From contig JAQTUW010000002.1 of NCBI GenBank assembly GCA_028707085.1, positions 124,001 to 188,000 of the forward strand: 64,000 nt of DNA, given 5' to 3'. The stretch's first letter is position 1. Each line of letters begins with the position of its first letter. Below the pieces are notes generated by a model. The model saw only the letters and a list, made by a program, of their open reading frames with translations. It was not told the origin of the DNA and ran no database searches. Made by a program: the position numbers and the translations under genes. The stretch comes from Methylococcales bacterium (GTDB lineage: Bacteria > Pseudomonadota > Gammaproteobacteria > Methylococcales > Methylomonadaceae). Below are positions 19,138 to 29,215 of the stretch, piece after piece.

Positions 19138-20355
19138 ATGTCTGAAATCAAAAAAGTGGTATTAGCCTATTCCGGCGGCCTGGATACCTCGGTCATCCTG
19201 AAATGGCTACAGGATGTCTATGACTGCGAAGTGGTTACTTTTACCGCGGACATCGGCCAGGGTGAAGAACTGGAGCCGGCCCGGGCCAAAGCCAAAGCGG
19301 CCGGCATCCGGGAAATCTATATCGACGATCTGCGCGAAGAATTCGCCAGAGATTTTGTGTTCCCCATGTTCCGCGCCAATACCGTCTATGAAGGCGAATA
19401 CCTGCTGGGCACTTCAATCGCCCGGCCGCTGATCGCCAAACGGCTGATCGAAATCGCCAACGAAACCGGCGCGGACGCCATTTCCCATGGCGCTACCGGC
19501 AAAGGCAATGACCAGGTGCGTTTCGAGCTGGGCGCCTACGCCCTGCGTCCCGACATTAAAATTATCGCTCCCTGGCGTGAATGGGATTTAAACTCCAGAC
19601 AAAAACTGCTGGCCTATGCCGAGCAGCACGGTATTGCAGTCGAAATGAAAAAAGGCAAAGCCTCGCCCTACTCGATGGACGCCAACTCGCTGCATATTTC
19701 TTACGAAGGCCGTATCCTTGAAAACCCCTGGGCAGAGCCGGAAGAAGACATGTGGCGCTGGACGCTATCACCGGAAAACGCACCGGATCTGCCTACCTAT
19801 ATTGAACTCACCTTCCGTAACGGCGACATCGTAGCCATCGACGATGTCCCGCAAAGCCCGGCGCAAGTTATGGACAGCCTCAACAAGATTGCCGGCGCCA
19901 ACGGCATTGGCCGCCTGGATATAGTCGAGAACCGCTATGTCGGCATGAAATCCAGAGGCTGCTACGAAACGCCCGCCGGCACAGTCATGCTGAAAGCCCA
20001 CCGCGCCATCGAGTCGCTGACCCTGGACAGGGAAGTCGCGCACCTGAAGGATGAGATGATGCCACGCTATGCTTCGCTGATTTATAACGGTTATTGGTGG
20101 AGTCCTGAAAGGCGGATGTTGCAATCCATGATTGATCTCTCGCAGGCTCATGTAAACGGCAAGGTGCGAATGAAATTGTACAAGGGCAATGTGATCGTGG
20201 TCGGACGTCAGTCGGAAAGCGACAGTCTTTTTGATGAAAACATCGCCACCTTCGAAGAAGATGGCGGCGCTTATAATCAGAAGGACGCCGAAGGCTTCAT
20301 CAAACTGAATGCGCTGAGAATGCGAATCGCAGCCAAAAAAAGACCTCTGGCTTAG
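19138..20355 (+). CDS. argG: Argininosuccinate synthase
   Basis: 405 residues. It condenses citrulline and aspartate using ATP in arginine synthesis. Motifs: the P-loop-like [16 protein letters not shown] at the N-terminus, [14 protein letters not shown] and [20 protein letters not shown]. The start at 19138 fits the family N-terminus ([18 protein letters not shown]) and has AAGGTG upstream; an in-frame ATG at 19102 is less likely. A TATAAT at 19092-19097 may be the -10 of its promoter, without a clear -35. Confidence 0.96.
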   Translation: MSEIKKVVLAYSGGLDTSVILKWLQDVYDCEVVTFTADIGQGEELEPARAKAKAAGIREIYIDDLREEFARDFVFPMFRANTVYEGEYLLGTSIARPLIAKRLIEIANETGADAISHGATGKGNDQVRFELGAYALRPDIKIIAPWREWDLNSRQKLLAYAEQHGIAVEMKKGKASPYSMDANSLHISYEGRILENPWAEPEEDMWRWTLSPENAPDLPTYIELTFRNGDIVAIDDVPQSPAQVMDSLNKIAGANGIGRLDIVENRYVGMKSRGCYETPAGTVMLKAHRAIESLTLDREVAHLKDEMMPRYASLIYNGYWWSPERRMLQSMIDLSQAHVNGKVRMKLYKGNVIVVGRQSESDSLFDENIATFEEDGGAYNQKDAEGFIKLNALRMRIAAKKRPLA

Positions 20356-20548
20356 AATTATCTGCGATATGAACCCCCGTCCGATCAAAGTCATGTTTTG
20401 CCCAGGCCATCGCCTTAAAACAGGACATTTTCATTTAAGGTTGTATAATGCGTTTCTCAACTGGGGTTTCTATCCGGCATCCGGCTGCGGCCGGTTTGCC
20501 GTGACAAACATTCTTGATCGGTAACACTAAAATAATAATATCAAGCAT

Positions 20549-21151
20549 ATGGCTGAATTTAATCCTGATGATGTTGAATCCTATAAGCAGGAAGTCGTCG
20601 TCTTGCAGACCATTCAGCCACACCACGCTCTGCTCAGGGCCAACCGGTTTTTATTAAATCTGGTCTATGCCCTGATAGCCATCGTGTTTATCCTGGGATT
20701 CGTACTCCTGCCCAGACAGAACGGCATCCTCGACAGCATAGGCCGCAGCCAGGCCCCGGTCGCAACCCAGAACCCGGTGCTATCCGCCGAAATCAAAACC
20801 CTGAAGGATCAGATGTTCGGCCTGGTCAGCGGCTCCATCGAGAGCAAGCTCAAGTCGCTTGAGGACAATCTCCGCAAAGGCAGCATCACCGAATCGCTGG
20901 ATACGCTCCAGGAACTGAAAACAGAAGTCAGGATGCTGGGCGGCTATGCCCGTGAACCCTCGGCAAAAGCCGAACAAACCATTACCGACCAGAAGGTCAT
21001 CAAGGAACTGTCCGAACTGAAAGGCCTGGTTTACCTGACCATCGCCTCGTGCGGCCTGATGATAGCCGCGCTGGCCGGCGTCTGGTTACGGCATCGCTAC
21101 CGCCTTACCCATCAGCACAAACCCAAAGCCTACCTGTACCACGAAAATTAA
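20549..21151 (+). CDS. Two-helix membrane protein with coiled coil, unknown function
   Basis: 200 residues, not recognised. A first membrane segment (about 31-53, LVYALIAIVFILGFVLL) and a second (about 160-175, LTIASCGLMIAALAGVWL) enclose a charged, helix-forming region (75-155) with heptad-like Leu spacing (SAEIKTLKDQM, SKLKSLEDNLRKG, LQELKTEVRMLGG). This suggests a periplasmic coiled coil between two helices, like some envelope-linking or chemoreceptor-like proteins. A strong terminator follows. A TATAAT at 20443-20448 with AGGACA 16 bp upstream may be its promoter. Confidence 0.7.
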   Translation: MAEFNPDDVESYKQEVVVLQTIQPHHALLRANRFLLNLVYALIAIVFILGFVLLPRQNGILDSIGRSQAPVATQNPVLSAEIKTLKDQMFGLVSGSIESKLKSLEDNLRKGSITESLDTLQELKTEVRMLGGYAREPSAKAEQTITDQKVIKELSELKGLVYLTIASCGLMIAALAGVWLRHRYRLTHQHKPKAYLYHEN

Positions 21152-21170
21152 TGCAAAATGGATCAATACA

Positions 21171-21209
21171 AAAAAGCCGCCTCGCAACACGACTGCGGGC
21201 GGCTTTTTT
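21171..21209. terminator. Bidirectional Rho-independent terminator
   Basis: AAAAAGCCGCC pairs with GGCGGCTTTTTT around a GC-rich inner stem; an A-run precedes and a T-run follows. It serves the gene ending at 21151 on the plus strand and could also stop the convergent cytochrome c gene ending at 21226. Confidence 0.85.
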
Positions 21210-21225
21210 GTCGTGAAATAAACGC

Positions 21226-21561
21226 TTATTTTTTCAAATATTCGTAGATTGCATCGATGGCCTGGTCTTCAGTCAGACCGGCTTTTTTGACAGGACCGAC
21301 TTCCATAATCGCGGCGGTGGCTTTAGGCATGCCGTTTTTACCATTTTTGATGACGCTGGCGAACTGTTCTTTCGGCAGTTTGCCTGCTTTGATCAAAGCA
21401 GATAATTGCGGGTTGGAAGCGATATCGTGGCAAGCGCCGCAACCGCGGCCGAATGCGCGCTCATAAATTTTTGCGCCGATTTCTTCTGCTGTGTTAGCTG
21501 CAACCTGGCCGCTCAATGCCAGTAACGCAGCACCTGCTAACAAACCGAATGAATTTTTCAT
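21226..21561 (-). CDS. Periplasmic class I cytochrome c (c5-like)
   Basis: 111 residues: a signal peptide (cleavage near QVAANTAEE), then one haem-binding site CGACH (C41, C44, H45). The candidate axial Met lies in NGKNGMPKA, as in cytochromes c5/c555. It is a small soluble electron carrier; in a methanotroph it could accept electrons from dehydrogenases or feed an oxidase, but no partner gene is adjacent. It is single, with a shared terminator downstream. Confidence 0.88.
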   Translation of the reverse strand: MKNSFGLLAGAALLALSGQVAANTAEEIGAKIYERAFGRGCGACHDIASNPQLSALIKAGKLPKEQFASVIKNGKNGMPKATAAIMEVGPVKKAGLTEDQAIDAIYEYLKK

Positions 21562-21816
21562 TATTATGTTCTCTTGTTGTGGTTAAAAATAGCCATGCAT
21601 AACCGTGGGTATGTATAGCGGGGTTTGGAATGCAAACTGTTAAAGGATAGGGAAAATCAGCGAAAAATTCAATCTCTTTTCTAAGCCGAACAGCGTAAAG
21701 CCACAAAATTGACTATTCGATTTTGCATCGGCCAGACTGTCCGGCAAGCAATACCGCCGCCTGTCGCCCCAAAAAGCCGGTTCCCGCCAACAATCCAGGC
21801 AAAACCACAAAACCGA

Positions 21817-22425
21817 TTAAAATTCGTCCTCGGCATGATCAAATTTGTCCGACAATCGCAACAGCACCAGCAGCGCCCCTGCGCCGCCTGTTTTTGGCGG
21901 CGCGGAACAGAAAGCCAGCACATCCTGATGCTGCCTAAGCCAGAGATTAATATCATTTTTCAGTACAGGCTGATTATCAGGCGAATGATAGCCTTTACCA
22001 TGTACAATCAGCACGGAGCGGCAACCGTCTTCGACACAATCATGCAAGAATCGGAGCAACTGCTGCAAGGCGTCCCGGCTGCTCAATCCATGCAGATCGA
22101 TTTCGGCATCCAGTCCATAATAGCCCTTGCGAAGTTTTTTAAGCACGTTTTTTTGCAGACCCGGGGCCATAAAAGCCATCCTGTCTTCCTGATACAGGGT
22201 TTTCAGCGCGTCCACAATCTCATTCTGCAAGGGATCGACACGCTCCAACGGCTTGACAGCCGGAACCGGACGCGGCTTTTTGTCGGGCTTCAGTATGACC
22301 GTATTGGTCTCGATGGCCCTGACTTTGCCGACAGCCGCTCTGAACAGGTTGTCGTTTTCTGTAAATTCGGATTTTTTTGTCACGTAAACTGCTGGTTTTT
22401 CGGTTTTTTTGCTACTATGCCGCAA
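21817..22425 (-). CDS. Smr-domain protein (SmrB/YfcN-like)
   Basis: 202 residues. The C-terminal Smr domain shows AEIDLHGLS (108-115), IVHGKG (140-145) and the [10 protein letters not shown] end (180-189). The N-terminal 100 residues are charged, as in the SmrB/YfcN type, which in E. coli cleaves mRNA at collided ribosomes. The DLHG and HGKG motifs needed for nuclease activity are intact, so an endonuclease role in ribosome rescue is plausible. It is divergent from surE, with only 22 bp between the starts. Confidence 0.85.
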   Translation of the reverse strand: MRHSSKKTEKPAVYVTKKSEFTENDNLFRAAVGKVRAIETNTVILKPDKKPRPVPAVKPLERVDPLQNEIVDALKTLYQEDRMAFMAPGLQKNVLKKLRKGYYGLDAEIDLHGLSSRDALQQLLRFLHDCVEDGCRSVLIVHGKGYHSPDNQPVLKNDINLWLRQHQDVLAFCSAPPKTGGAGALLVLLRLSDKFDHAEDEF

Positions 22426-22447
22426 TTTTAAAGTGTTTTATAGCAGT

Positions 22448-23200
22448 ATGCACATTCTTATCAGCAACGATGATGGTTATCTGGCGCAGGGAATCAACAC
22501 CCTGGCCGCAGCCTTAAAACAATACGCCAGAATTTCGGTGGTGGCGCCTGACAAAAACCGTAGCGCCGTCAGCAACTCCCTGACTCTGGATTTACCCTTG
22601 CGCGCCACGCCATGCGAAAACGGCTTTATCCGGGTGGACGGCACGCCTACGGATTGTGTGCATCTGGCTGTCACCGGCCTGTTGCAGCCGGAACCCGACA
22701 TGGTGTTCGCCGGCATCAACCACGGTGCCAATCTCGGCGACGACGTACTGTACTCCGGGACAGTCGCGGCGGCGACAGAGGGCCGTTTCCTGGGGCTACC
22801 GGCAATTGCAATTTCCCTGGCGGCCAGCAACCCCCAACATTTTGACACAGCGGCGCATGTTGCAGTCACCTTGTTAAAAAAAATTCTACGCCACCCCTTA
22901 TCGGAGGATACTTTACTGAATGTGAATGTGCCGGATCTGCCGATAGCTGAACTGAAAGGCTACCTGTCAACCCGACTCGGACAACGCCACAAGGCGGAAG
23001 CCGTCATTCAGGCCAAAGATCCGCGCGGACAGATCATTTACTGGGTCGGCCCACCCGGCGCCGAACAGGACGCCGGCCCGGGTACGGATTTTGACGCCAT
23101 TCGAAACGGCTATGTTTCAATTACCCCCTTACAACTGGATTTGACCCGCCACGACCGCCTGGCGGCAATCGGCGACTGGCTGGAGATGGAGACGGAATGA
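22448..23200 (+). CDS. surE: 5'/3'-nucleotidase SurE
   Basis: 250 residues from the ATG at 22448. It is a metal-dependent phosphatase for nucleoside monophosphates and polyphosphate, often needed in stationary phase. Motifs: the N-terminal [12 protein letters not shown] (metal-binding Asp pair), [20 protein letters not shown] and [20 protein letters not shown]. It overlaps pcm by 4 bp. surE-pcm next to a stationary-phase sigma factor gene is the standard gammaproteobacterial order. Confidence 0.95.
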   Translation: MHILISNDDGYLAQGINTLAAALKQYARISVVAPDKNRSAVSNSLTLDLPLRATPCENGFIRVDGTPTDCVHLAVTGLLQPEPDMVFAGINHGANLGDDVLYSGTVAAATEGRFLGLPAIAISLAASNPQHFDTAAHVAVTLLKKILRHPLSEDTLLNVNVPDLPIAELKGYLSTRLGQRHKAEAVIQAKDPRGQIIYWVGPPGAEQDAGPGTDFDAIRNGYVSITPLQLDLTRHDRLAAIGDWLEMETE

Positions 23201-23859
23201 ATCGACGCTTGCAAGGCATAGGCATGACATCGCGGCGCACCCGCGAACGCATGATTTCCCGCCTGATTGAACAAGGCATACGCAACAAACAGGTGCTGGC
23301 GGTGATGACAGACACCCCCAGGCATATTTTTGTCGATGAAGCGCTGGAAAGCCGGGCTTATGAAGACACCGCCCTGCCGATAGGCCATAACCAGACCATT
23401 TCCCAGCCTTACATCGTCGCAAAAATGACCGAATTGCTGCTGGAAAAGGGCCCGCTCGACAAAGTGCTGGAAATCGGCGCCGGCTGTGGCTATCAGACAG
23501 CGATACTGGCCCGACTCGCCAATCAGGTCTATTCAGTGGAACGCATCGAACCTCTGCTGAAAAAGGCCAAGGATCGATTATGGGAGCTGGGAATCAAAAC
23601 CGTCGGCTTCAAGCACGGCGACGGCGTACAGGGCTGGCCGGAACAGGCTCCTTTTGACGCCATTCTGGTCGCCGCCGCCCCGCTGGAAGCACCCGTCGAG
23701 TTGCTGGAACAACTGGCTGTGGGCGGGGTCATGGTGCTGCCGATCGGCAGAGAAGGCATGCAGACCTTGCACAGGATTACCAAATACGAAAACCGTTATG
23801 AGGATGAAACCATTGAAGCTGTCAGCTTCGTGCCGTTTTTATCCGGCGTCAGCAAATAG
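23197..23859 (+). CDS. pcm: Protein-L-isoaspartate O-methyltransferase
   Basis: 220 residues. It methylates abnormal L-isoaspartyl residues with S-adenosylmethionine so that they can be repaired. Motifs: [13 protein letters not shown] (substrate loop) and [15 protein letters not shown] (SAM motif I), with [19 protein letters not shown] later. The start overlaps the surE stop as ATGA. The next gene encodes a sigma factor; the nlpD gene often found between pcm and rpoS is absent. Confidence 0.95.
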   Translation: MNRRLQGIGMTSRRTRERMISRLIEQGIRNKQVLAVMTDTPRHIFVDEALESRAYEDTALPIGHNQTISQPYIVAKMTELLLEKGPLDKVLEIGAGCGYQTAILARLANQVYSVERIEPLLKKAKDRLWELGIKTVGFKHGDGVQGWPEQAPFDAILVAAAPLEAPVELLEQLAVGGVMVLPIGREGMQTLHRITKYENRYEDETIEAVSFVPFLSGVSK

Positions 23860-24107
23860 ATAGACGGCTCTTTCCACTTCTCTTACCGGCTATGCCGGGT
23901 TATGCACCCGGCGTCGGCCATCCTGTTTTCGATTTTGCGGAACTATTGGCTGATAACAATGTTCCCATGATTCCAAGGCATCAGTTTCCAGAGCCGCCCG
24001 GCAAACGATTGCGTTACGCGGACACCAGGTTTATGTTTGGACTGAATAGATTGACGAATGAGTACAATCAGCCTCCGCCAACTCAACTTCCGACTGCCGG
24101 TGCAATC

Positions 24108-25328
24108 ATGGCGTTACGAATTTATGATTCATTCGATGAAATGGCCCCGTCGCCAACGGCCGGGGCATTTGCGGCGGCTGACGACCTGCCGAAAGACTCT
24201 TCTGCTGCGGCGCTTGACGCGCTCCCGGATTTCGGCGCCGAAACCGGATTGGCGCAGCCGGCATACATGAAACTGGCGGTGGAAATGAATCAGGCCAGAC
24301 TGGCTTTGCTGACCCTGCTGCTGGAAAACCCACTGGCGGCCGAACGGTTGACCGGGCATTTAAACAGCCTCGGCAATAGAGCGCCGCAGCCCTCGCTTTG
24401 GGAAGACGATCCGGTACAGGGCCTTCCCGACAGTCGGGCCTGTTGCCATCCCGGCTCTTCGGCCGCAGGCCGACCCCGCTTATTTCCAGCCATGCTGATA
24501 CGGATTGCCGGCCAACTGGAAATAACGGCAACCGAAAGCCTGGAGCTGGATGAGGCATACCGCATCCGCTTACGGGAATGCCGTTTGCACCTGGCCGGAT
24601 TAAGACAGAAAATGATCGTCGGCAACATCAGACTGGTCGGCTTTATTGCCTATAAATACCGGATCACCAGCATAAGTCACGAGGATTTGCTGCAGGAGGG
24701 AATCGTCGGACTCATCAAGGCTGTCGACCGTTTCGACCCCGAACGCGGCATCCGCTTTTCCACCTATGCCGTATTCTGGATCAGACAGGCGATTTCGAGG
24801 CTGATCAACAGACAGGAGAAAGTGGTGCACCTGCCCATGGCTCTGGCCGAAAAAGCCACCGTCGTGTATGAAATCATGCGCAACGGCTATCTGGAAAATA
24901 ATCGCTGGCCCAGTCTGGCGGAAATTAAGAGCCGGTGCAGCCTGTCCATGGAGGAAATCAAAACCGTCAGCAGCTATTATCAGTCCACCCATGCGCTGGA
25001 TGCGCAGCCATCGGCTGACAACGGTGAGCAATCGTTGCTGGACACCTTAAAACAACAGCAATTTCTGCTGCCGTTAAACGAACTGATCAACACCAATTTA
25101 AGCCTGTTCGTGGCCAGTGTGGTCGCCAGCCTGCCGGAAAAGGAAGCAACTATATTGAACATGCGCTTTGGCTTGAAAAATCACTCTGAAATGACGCTGC
25201 AAGCCATTGCCGATCAATTGCATGTTACCCGTGAACGTGTCCGGCAAATTCAAAATCAGGCTCTGCATAAATTAAAACAGCAATTCGGTTACGAACTGTC
25301 GCCATTTCTGGAGTCAAACGACAACTAA
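24108..25328 (+). CDS. Sigma-70 family RNA polymerase sigma factor at the rpoS locus
   Basis: 406 residues from the ATG at 24108; the frame is open back to 23892 without a convincing ribosome binding site. Numbered from 24108, sigma region 2 lies at about 169-243 (NIRLVGFIAYKY, EDLLQEGIVGLIKAVDRFD, STYAVFWIRQAI), region 3 follows, and region 4 ends in LQAIADQLHVTRERVRQIQN, the -35-binding helix-turn-helix. Position after surE-pcm argues for RpoS. But it is longer than usual RpoS (about 330), the stretch before region 2 lacks the YLGEIG-type region 1.2, and residues about 95-128 are a Pro/Ser/Gly-rich insertion. It may be a diverged RpoS or a separate group 2 factor. Confidence 0.8.
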   Translation: MALRIYDSFDEMAPSPTAGAFAAADDLPKDSSAAALDALPDFGAETGLAQPAYMKLAVEMNQARLALLTLLLENPLAAERLTGHLNSLGNRAPQPSLWEDDPVQGLPDSRACCHPGSSAAGRPRLFPAMLIRIAGQLEITATESLELDEAYRIRLRECRLHLAGLRQKMIVGNIRLVGFIAYKYRITSISHEDLLQEGIVGLIKAVDRFDPERGIRFSTYAVFWIRQAISRLINRQEKVVHLPMALAEKATVVYEIMRNGYLENNRWPSLAEIKSRCSLSMEEIKTVSSYYQSTHALDAQPSADNGEQSLLDTLKQQQFLLPLNELINTNLSLFVASVVASLPEKEATILNMRFGLKNHSEMTLQAIADQLHVTRERVRQIQNQALHKLKQQFGYELSPFLESNDN

Positions 25329-25398
25329 GCCAGGCGGCGGCCTGCAAGGAACCGCAACCAAGGCGGAGAATATCGCCTGTCCGCATGCCGTTACGCCT

Positions 25399-27792
25399 TT
25401 AACGCCCCAACTGTTTTTCCAGAGCCAGTATCTGCTGGGTAGTCTGCAGAACGGTATCGGGATTAAGGCTCATGGAGTCTATGCCGATTTCCACCAGATA
25501 TGCCGCCATTTCCGGATAATCGGAAGGCGCCTGCCCGCACAAGCCGGAGTGCCGGCCATTACGCTTCGCACCCTCCACCGCCAGCCGGATCATGGCTTTT
25601 ACGCCGGGATCGCGTTCGTCGAAATCCTCCGCCAGAATTTGTGAATCCCGGTCTACCCCCAGCGTCAACTGGGTCAAATCGTTGGAGCCGATGGAAAAGC
25701 CGTCGAAATGCCGGGCAAAGGCGTCTATCTGAATCACGTTGTTGGGAATTTCGCACATCACATAAATTTCCAAATCGTTCTCGCCACGCTTCAGCCCCAG
25801 CGCCGCCATGTATTCCAGCACCCGTATCGCCTCCTGTTCGCGGCGGCAGAAAGGAATCATCAGAATCACATTCCGCAAGCCCATTTGTTCCCGAACCCGC
25901 TTCATGGCCGCACATTCCAGTGCAAAGCCTTCCGCATAATCCGGATGAGTATAGCGGGATGCGCCACGGAAACCGATCATGGGGTTGGCTTCGTCGTGTT
26001 CAAACCAGCGTCCGCCCAGCAGGGTTGCGTATTCATTGCTTTTAAAATCGGACATGCGCACCACGACCGGTTTGGGATAAAAAGCGGCGGCAATGACGCC
26101 CACCCCCTCGGACAGGCGTTGAATAAAAAATTCACTTGGCGAGCTATAGCCGCCGGTAAGATCATCGAGCTGCTCCAGTTCATCGGGATCGGCAACCTTT
26201 TCGGGATGCAGCAGCGCCATGGGATGCGCCTTGATGTATTCGGTAATGATGAATTCCATCCGCGCCAGTCCCACGCCATCGTTGGGCAGAAAACTGTATT
26301 TAAAGGCCAGTTCGGGGTTGCCCAGATTCAGCATGATCCTGGTTTTGGGCCGGGCGAGATCCGAGAGGTCGGTGTGTTTGACATCAAAATCCAGCCGTCC
26401 TTCATAGACCTTGCCGACATCGCCTTCTGCGCAGGATACTGTAACCACACTGCCGCTGGCGATCAAGGTCGTGGCGTTTTCGCAGCCTATCACCGCCGGA
26501 ACGCCCAGTTCACGGGCAATAATGGCGGCATGGCAGGTACGGCCGCCGCGATTGGTAATGATGGCCGCCGCGTTTTTCATCACCGGCTCCCAGTCCGGGG
26601 TAGTCATGTCGGCTACCAGCACCTCGCCCGGCCTGAAGCTGTCCAGTCTGGCGACATTGTCTATCACCCTGGCGCACCCCACCGCGATCTTGCTGCCCAC
26701 GGCATGACCGCGGACGATGGCGACACCCGACTGTTTGAGCCGGTATTGTTCCAGTACATGCCCGATACGCTGCGAAGCCACGGTTTCCGGTCTGGCCTGC
26801 ACGATGTAAATTTGGCCGTCCAGTCCGTCCTTGGCCCATTCCATATCCATCGGCCGGCCATAATGATTTTCAATTTTCAGCGCATAATCGGCCAGAATCA
26901 GCACATCGTCGTCATCGATACAGAACCGGTTGCGTTCGCTATTGGCTGTGCTGATATTGCGCGTCGCTTCGTGGGTGCTACCGTCGCTGTATACCATCTT
27001 GATTTTTTTCGCGCCCAGATTGCGACGTAATACACAGCGGTAACCCTGAGCAAAACTGGGTTTATGCACATAAAACTCATCGGGATCGACTGCGCCTTGC
27101 ACCACGTTTTCCCCCAGCCCGTAAGCACCGGTGATAAACACCGCATCCTGAAAACCCGATTCGGTATCCAGCGAAAACATCACCCCGCTGGCGGCCAGAT
27201 CGGAACGAACCATTTTCATGATCCCTATCGACAGGGCAATCTTGAAATGATCGAATCCCTGATCGATGCGATAGTGTATGGCTCGATCGGTAAACAGGCT
27301 GGCGAAGCAGCGCTTGCAGGCATCCAGCAAGGCCTGTCCGCCGCGGATGTTCAGATAGGTATCCTGCTGGCCGGCAAAGCTTGCAGTCGGCAAATCCTCG
27401 GCCGTGGCGGAACTGCGTACCGCAACGGTCAGTTCTTCGGAATACTGCTGCTGCAGTTGCCCGAACGCCCGCAGGATCTCCTGCTGCAAATCGACGGGCA
27501 GCGGGGCCGCATACACCGTATCCCGGGCCTGCTGAGCGCGCCGCGCCAGATCGTTGACATCATCGGCGTCAATTTCATCCAGTATGGCGTGCAGCGTATC
27601 CCATGCTCCGGATTGGTCGAGAACATAACGATAAGCCTCGGCAGTAATCGCAAATCCGTTCGGCACCTTAATATTCTGAGCCGCCAGTTGCCGGTACATC
27701 TCGCCCAGCGAGGCATTTTTGCCGCCTACCAACGGAATATCCGTTATGCCTAATTCATTAAACCAGCGTATATATTGGTAAGGCTGCGACAT
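25399..27792 (-). CDS. ppsA: Phosphoenolpyruvate synthase
   Basis: 797 residues from the ATG at 27792, with AGGAG 7 nt upstream. It converts pyruvate and ATP to phosphoenolpyruvate, AMP and phosphate. Domains: an N-terminal ATP-grasp part (VGGKNASLGEM, VRSSATAEDLPTASFAGQQ), the swivelling phospho-His domain with GGRTCHAAIIARELG, and the C-terminal PEP/pyruvate barrel ending in GLCGQAPSDYPE with the catalytic Cys. Length and motifs match E. coli PpsA (792). It is transcribed alone; a short hexamer repeat lies upstream. Confidence 0.96.
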   Translation of the reverse strand: MSQPYQYIRWFNELGITDIPLVGGKNASLGEMYRQLAAQNIKVPNGFAITAEAYRYVLDQSGAWDTLHAILDEIDADDVNDLARRAQQARDTVYAAPLPVDLQQEILRAFGQLQQQYSEELTVAVRSSATAEDLPTASFAGQQDTYLNIRGGQALLDACKRCFASLFTDRAIHYRIDQGFDHFKIALSIGIMKMVRSDLAASGVMFSLDTESGFQDAVFITGAYGLGENVVQGAVDPDEFYVHKPSFAQGYRCVLRRNLGAKKIKMVYSDGSTHEATRNISTANSERNRFCIDDDDVLILADYALKIENHYGRPMDMEWAKDGLDGQIYIVQARPETVASQRIGHVLEQYRLKQSGVAIVRGHAVGSKIAVGCARVIDNVARLDSFRPGEVLVADMTTPDWEPVMKNAAAIITNRGGRTCHAAIIARELGVPAVIGCENATTLIASGSVVTVSCAEGDVGKVYEGRLDFDVKHTDLSDLARPKTRIMLNLGNPELAFKYSFLPNDGVGLARMEFIITEYIKAHPMALLHPEKVADPDELEQLDDLTGGYSSPSEFFIQRLSEGVGVIAAAFYPKPVVVRMSDFKSNEYATLLGGRWFEHDEANPMIGFRGASRYTHPDYAEGFALECAAMKRVREQMGLRNVILMIPFCRREQEAIRVLEYMAALGLKRGENDLEIYVMCEIPNNVIQIDAFARHFDGFSIGSNDLTQLTLGVDRDSQILAEDFDERDPGVKAMIRLAVEGAKRNGRHSGLCGQAPSDYPEMAAYLVEIGIDSMSLNPDTVLQTTQQILALEKQLGR

Positions 27793-27849
27793 GACTAACT
27801 CCTGACGTATGGAATTGCAAAAGTAGGGCAAAGCAAAAAACTGGATTAA

Positions 27850-27882
27850 AGCATAAGCATAAGCATAGGCCCATGCATAGGC
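27850..27882. repeat. Short hexamer tandem repeat upstream of ppsA
   Basis: GCATAA, GCATAA, GCATAG, then GCCCAT, GCATAG in direct succession. It lies about 60-90 bp upstream of the ppsA start, where promoter elements would be expected. Confidence 0.55.
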
Positions 27883-27918
27883 AAGTCAAGATTTTCAGCC
27901 TGCCCGGCGGCGACTAGA

Positions 27919-29130
27919 TTAATCCCCATGCATCTGCTGGCTGCTGCTCAAATCTTCCTTGAAACTTAGCCAGTCCAGTCTGACCTTCCGGCTGTACGTC
28001 AAGGCATAGTCCAGCAGGACTGGCCGCCAGGCATCCTGCCGGCCAAACGCCTGCCATTGATCCGCGATGGCGGAACCGCGCCAGCCACTGGTGCGAATAT
28101 GCTGCCAGGCGGCCAGTTGGCCCATGGCTTTTACCACTTTATACAAGCGGGTGACCTTACCGTTCCAGTGTCGCAAATGCAGTCTGTCCTGCTGAGGCAT
28201 CAACTCCTTAAGCATATAGGAGCGGCCGCCATCGGTTATGACCGACAGAAAGGCCGGCGCTATCGCCTGCCCCCTGTGCTGGGAGAGCACCACCCGCTCG
28301 GCCTCGCTAGTCCATTCCGGTTGCGGAGTGGACAAATACGGTTGCAATGCTGAACCCGGCTGATATTTAAGATCCAGCAGATAATGCCTGTCCTGACCTT
28401 TGCCGTACACCAAAACGACATAGCGCTCCAGTCCGAGACTGCCGACGCCGGCAATGCGCCGCGCCACATCCAGGACATGAAAAAACCCCGGTTCCTGCTG
28501 TCTGGCCGCAAAAAGATCGATCAGGGTGGTAACTTTTTGCCTTTCTTCCGTGCTGGCGGGCAAAGCCTTTACGCCATCGGTTTTCAGAATAGGCCCATCA
28601 TGAAGATGCATGGTACGCTCGCGCAGCAGATCCGCCCGCGAGCGGTGTTTCAGGTTTTTTAACAAATCCCTGATCATCCCGCTAGCGGTCGAACGCTCAA
28701 TCCAGCGCGCCTTGCATTCCGCCAGTTCCCGGCAATAGGCATCCAGAAAAGTTTCGCACAACTGAAAGGCTTGCGCCTGCTCCACGCCCAAAGTCTGGGC
28801 GCCCACCAGCAGACTGCATAAAAACCGGGCCAGATCCAGGCTGCATGGCCCCAGCATGGATTCATCGAAATCATTGATATCGAAATAACATAGCCGGTTA
28901 TCGCCTTTGTAACTGCCGAAATTTTCAAAATGCAAATCGCCGCTTAACCAGGCCGGCGGCGCGGCGTTTAATGCCGAATCCTGCGGCCAGTCTTCGTAAA
29001 ACAGATGCGCCGTGCCGCGTAAAAAAGCAAAAGCATCGCCTTGCATGGCCTGATATTTCAATTTAAGCCGTTCCGGATCGCGGCTGTGATTATAGGTTTC
29101 TATCCGTCGCCATATACTGTTTTCGTTCAT
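27919..29130 (-). CDS. DUF2252 family protein (kinase-like fold)
   Basis: 403 residues. Family features: an N-terminal QAMQGDAFAFLRGTAHLFY, then SGDLHFENFGSYKG and CYFDINDFDESMLGPCSLDLARF, which resemble the catalytic HxD and metal-binding loops of aminoglycoside-phosphotransferase-type kinases. Later KVGSLG-type strands (RIAGVGSLGLERYVVLV) fit the same family. No substrate is known. It lies between ppsA and relA on the same strand, with gaps of 85-126 bp, so operon membership is uncertain. Confidence 0.85.
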   Translation of the reverse strand: MNENSIWRRIETYNHSRDPERLKLKYQAMQGDAFAFLRGTAHLFYEDWPQDSALNAAPPAWLSGDLHFENFGSYKGDNRLCYFDINDFDESMLGPCSLDLARFLCSLLVGAQTLGVEQAQAFQLCETFLDAYCRELAECKARWIERSTASGMIRDLLKNLKHRSRADLLRERTMHLHDGPILKTDGVKALPASTEERQKVTTLIDLFAARQQEPGFFHVLDVARRIAGVGSLGLERYVVLVYGKGQDRHYLLDLKYQPGSALQPYLSTPQPEWTSEAERVVLSQHRGQAIAPAFLSVITDGGRSYMLKELMPQQDRLHLRHWNGKVTRLYKVVKAMGQLAAWQHIRTSGWRGSAIADQWQAFGRQDAWRPVLLDYALTYSRKVRLDWLSFKEDLSSSQQMHGD

Positions 29131-29215
29131 TTATTCCTCTGCTGATCTGTTCGGGCTGCGGAAAACCGCCTATAAAATCCGCGCATCAGGCGGCGTATCG
29201 GGTTACCGTTCGCAT

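Noticed and set aside
24428-24490. Mobile insertion inside the sigma factor gene
   Set aside because: The segment is in frame, lacks clear terminal repeats or a target duplication, and matches neither repeat family in the window.
25708-27030. A 440-codon open frame on the plus strand opposite ppsA
   Set aside because: It is fully antisense to a gene with intact PEP synthase motifs, has no recognisable domain, and its composition (His/Gln-rich) is what reverse reading of GC-biased codons gives.
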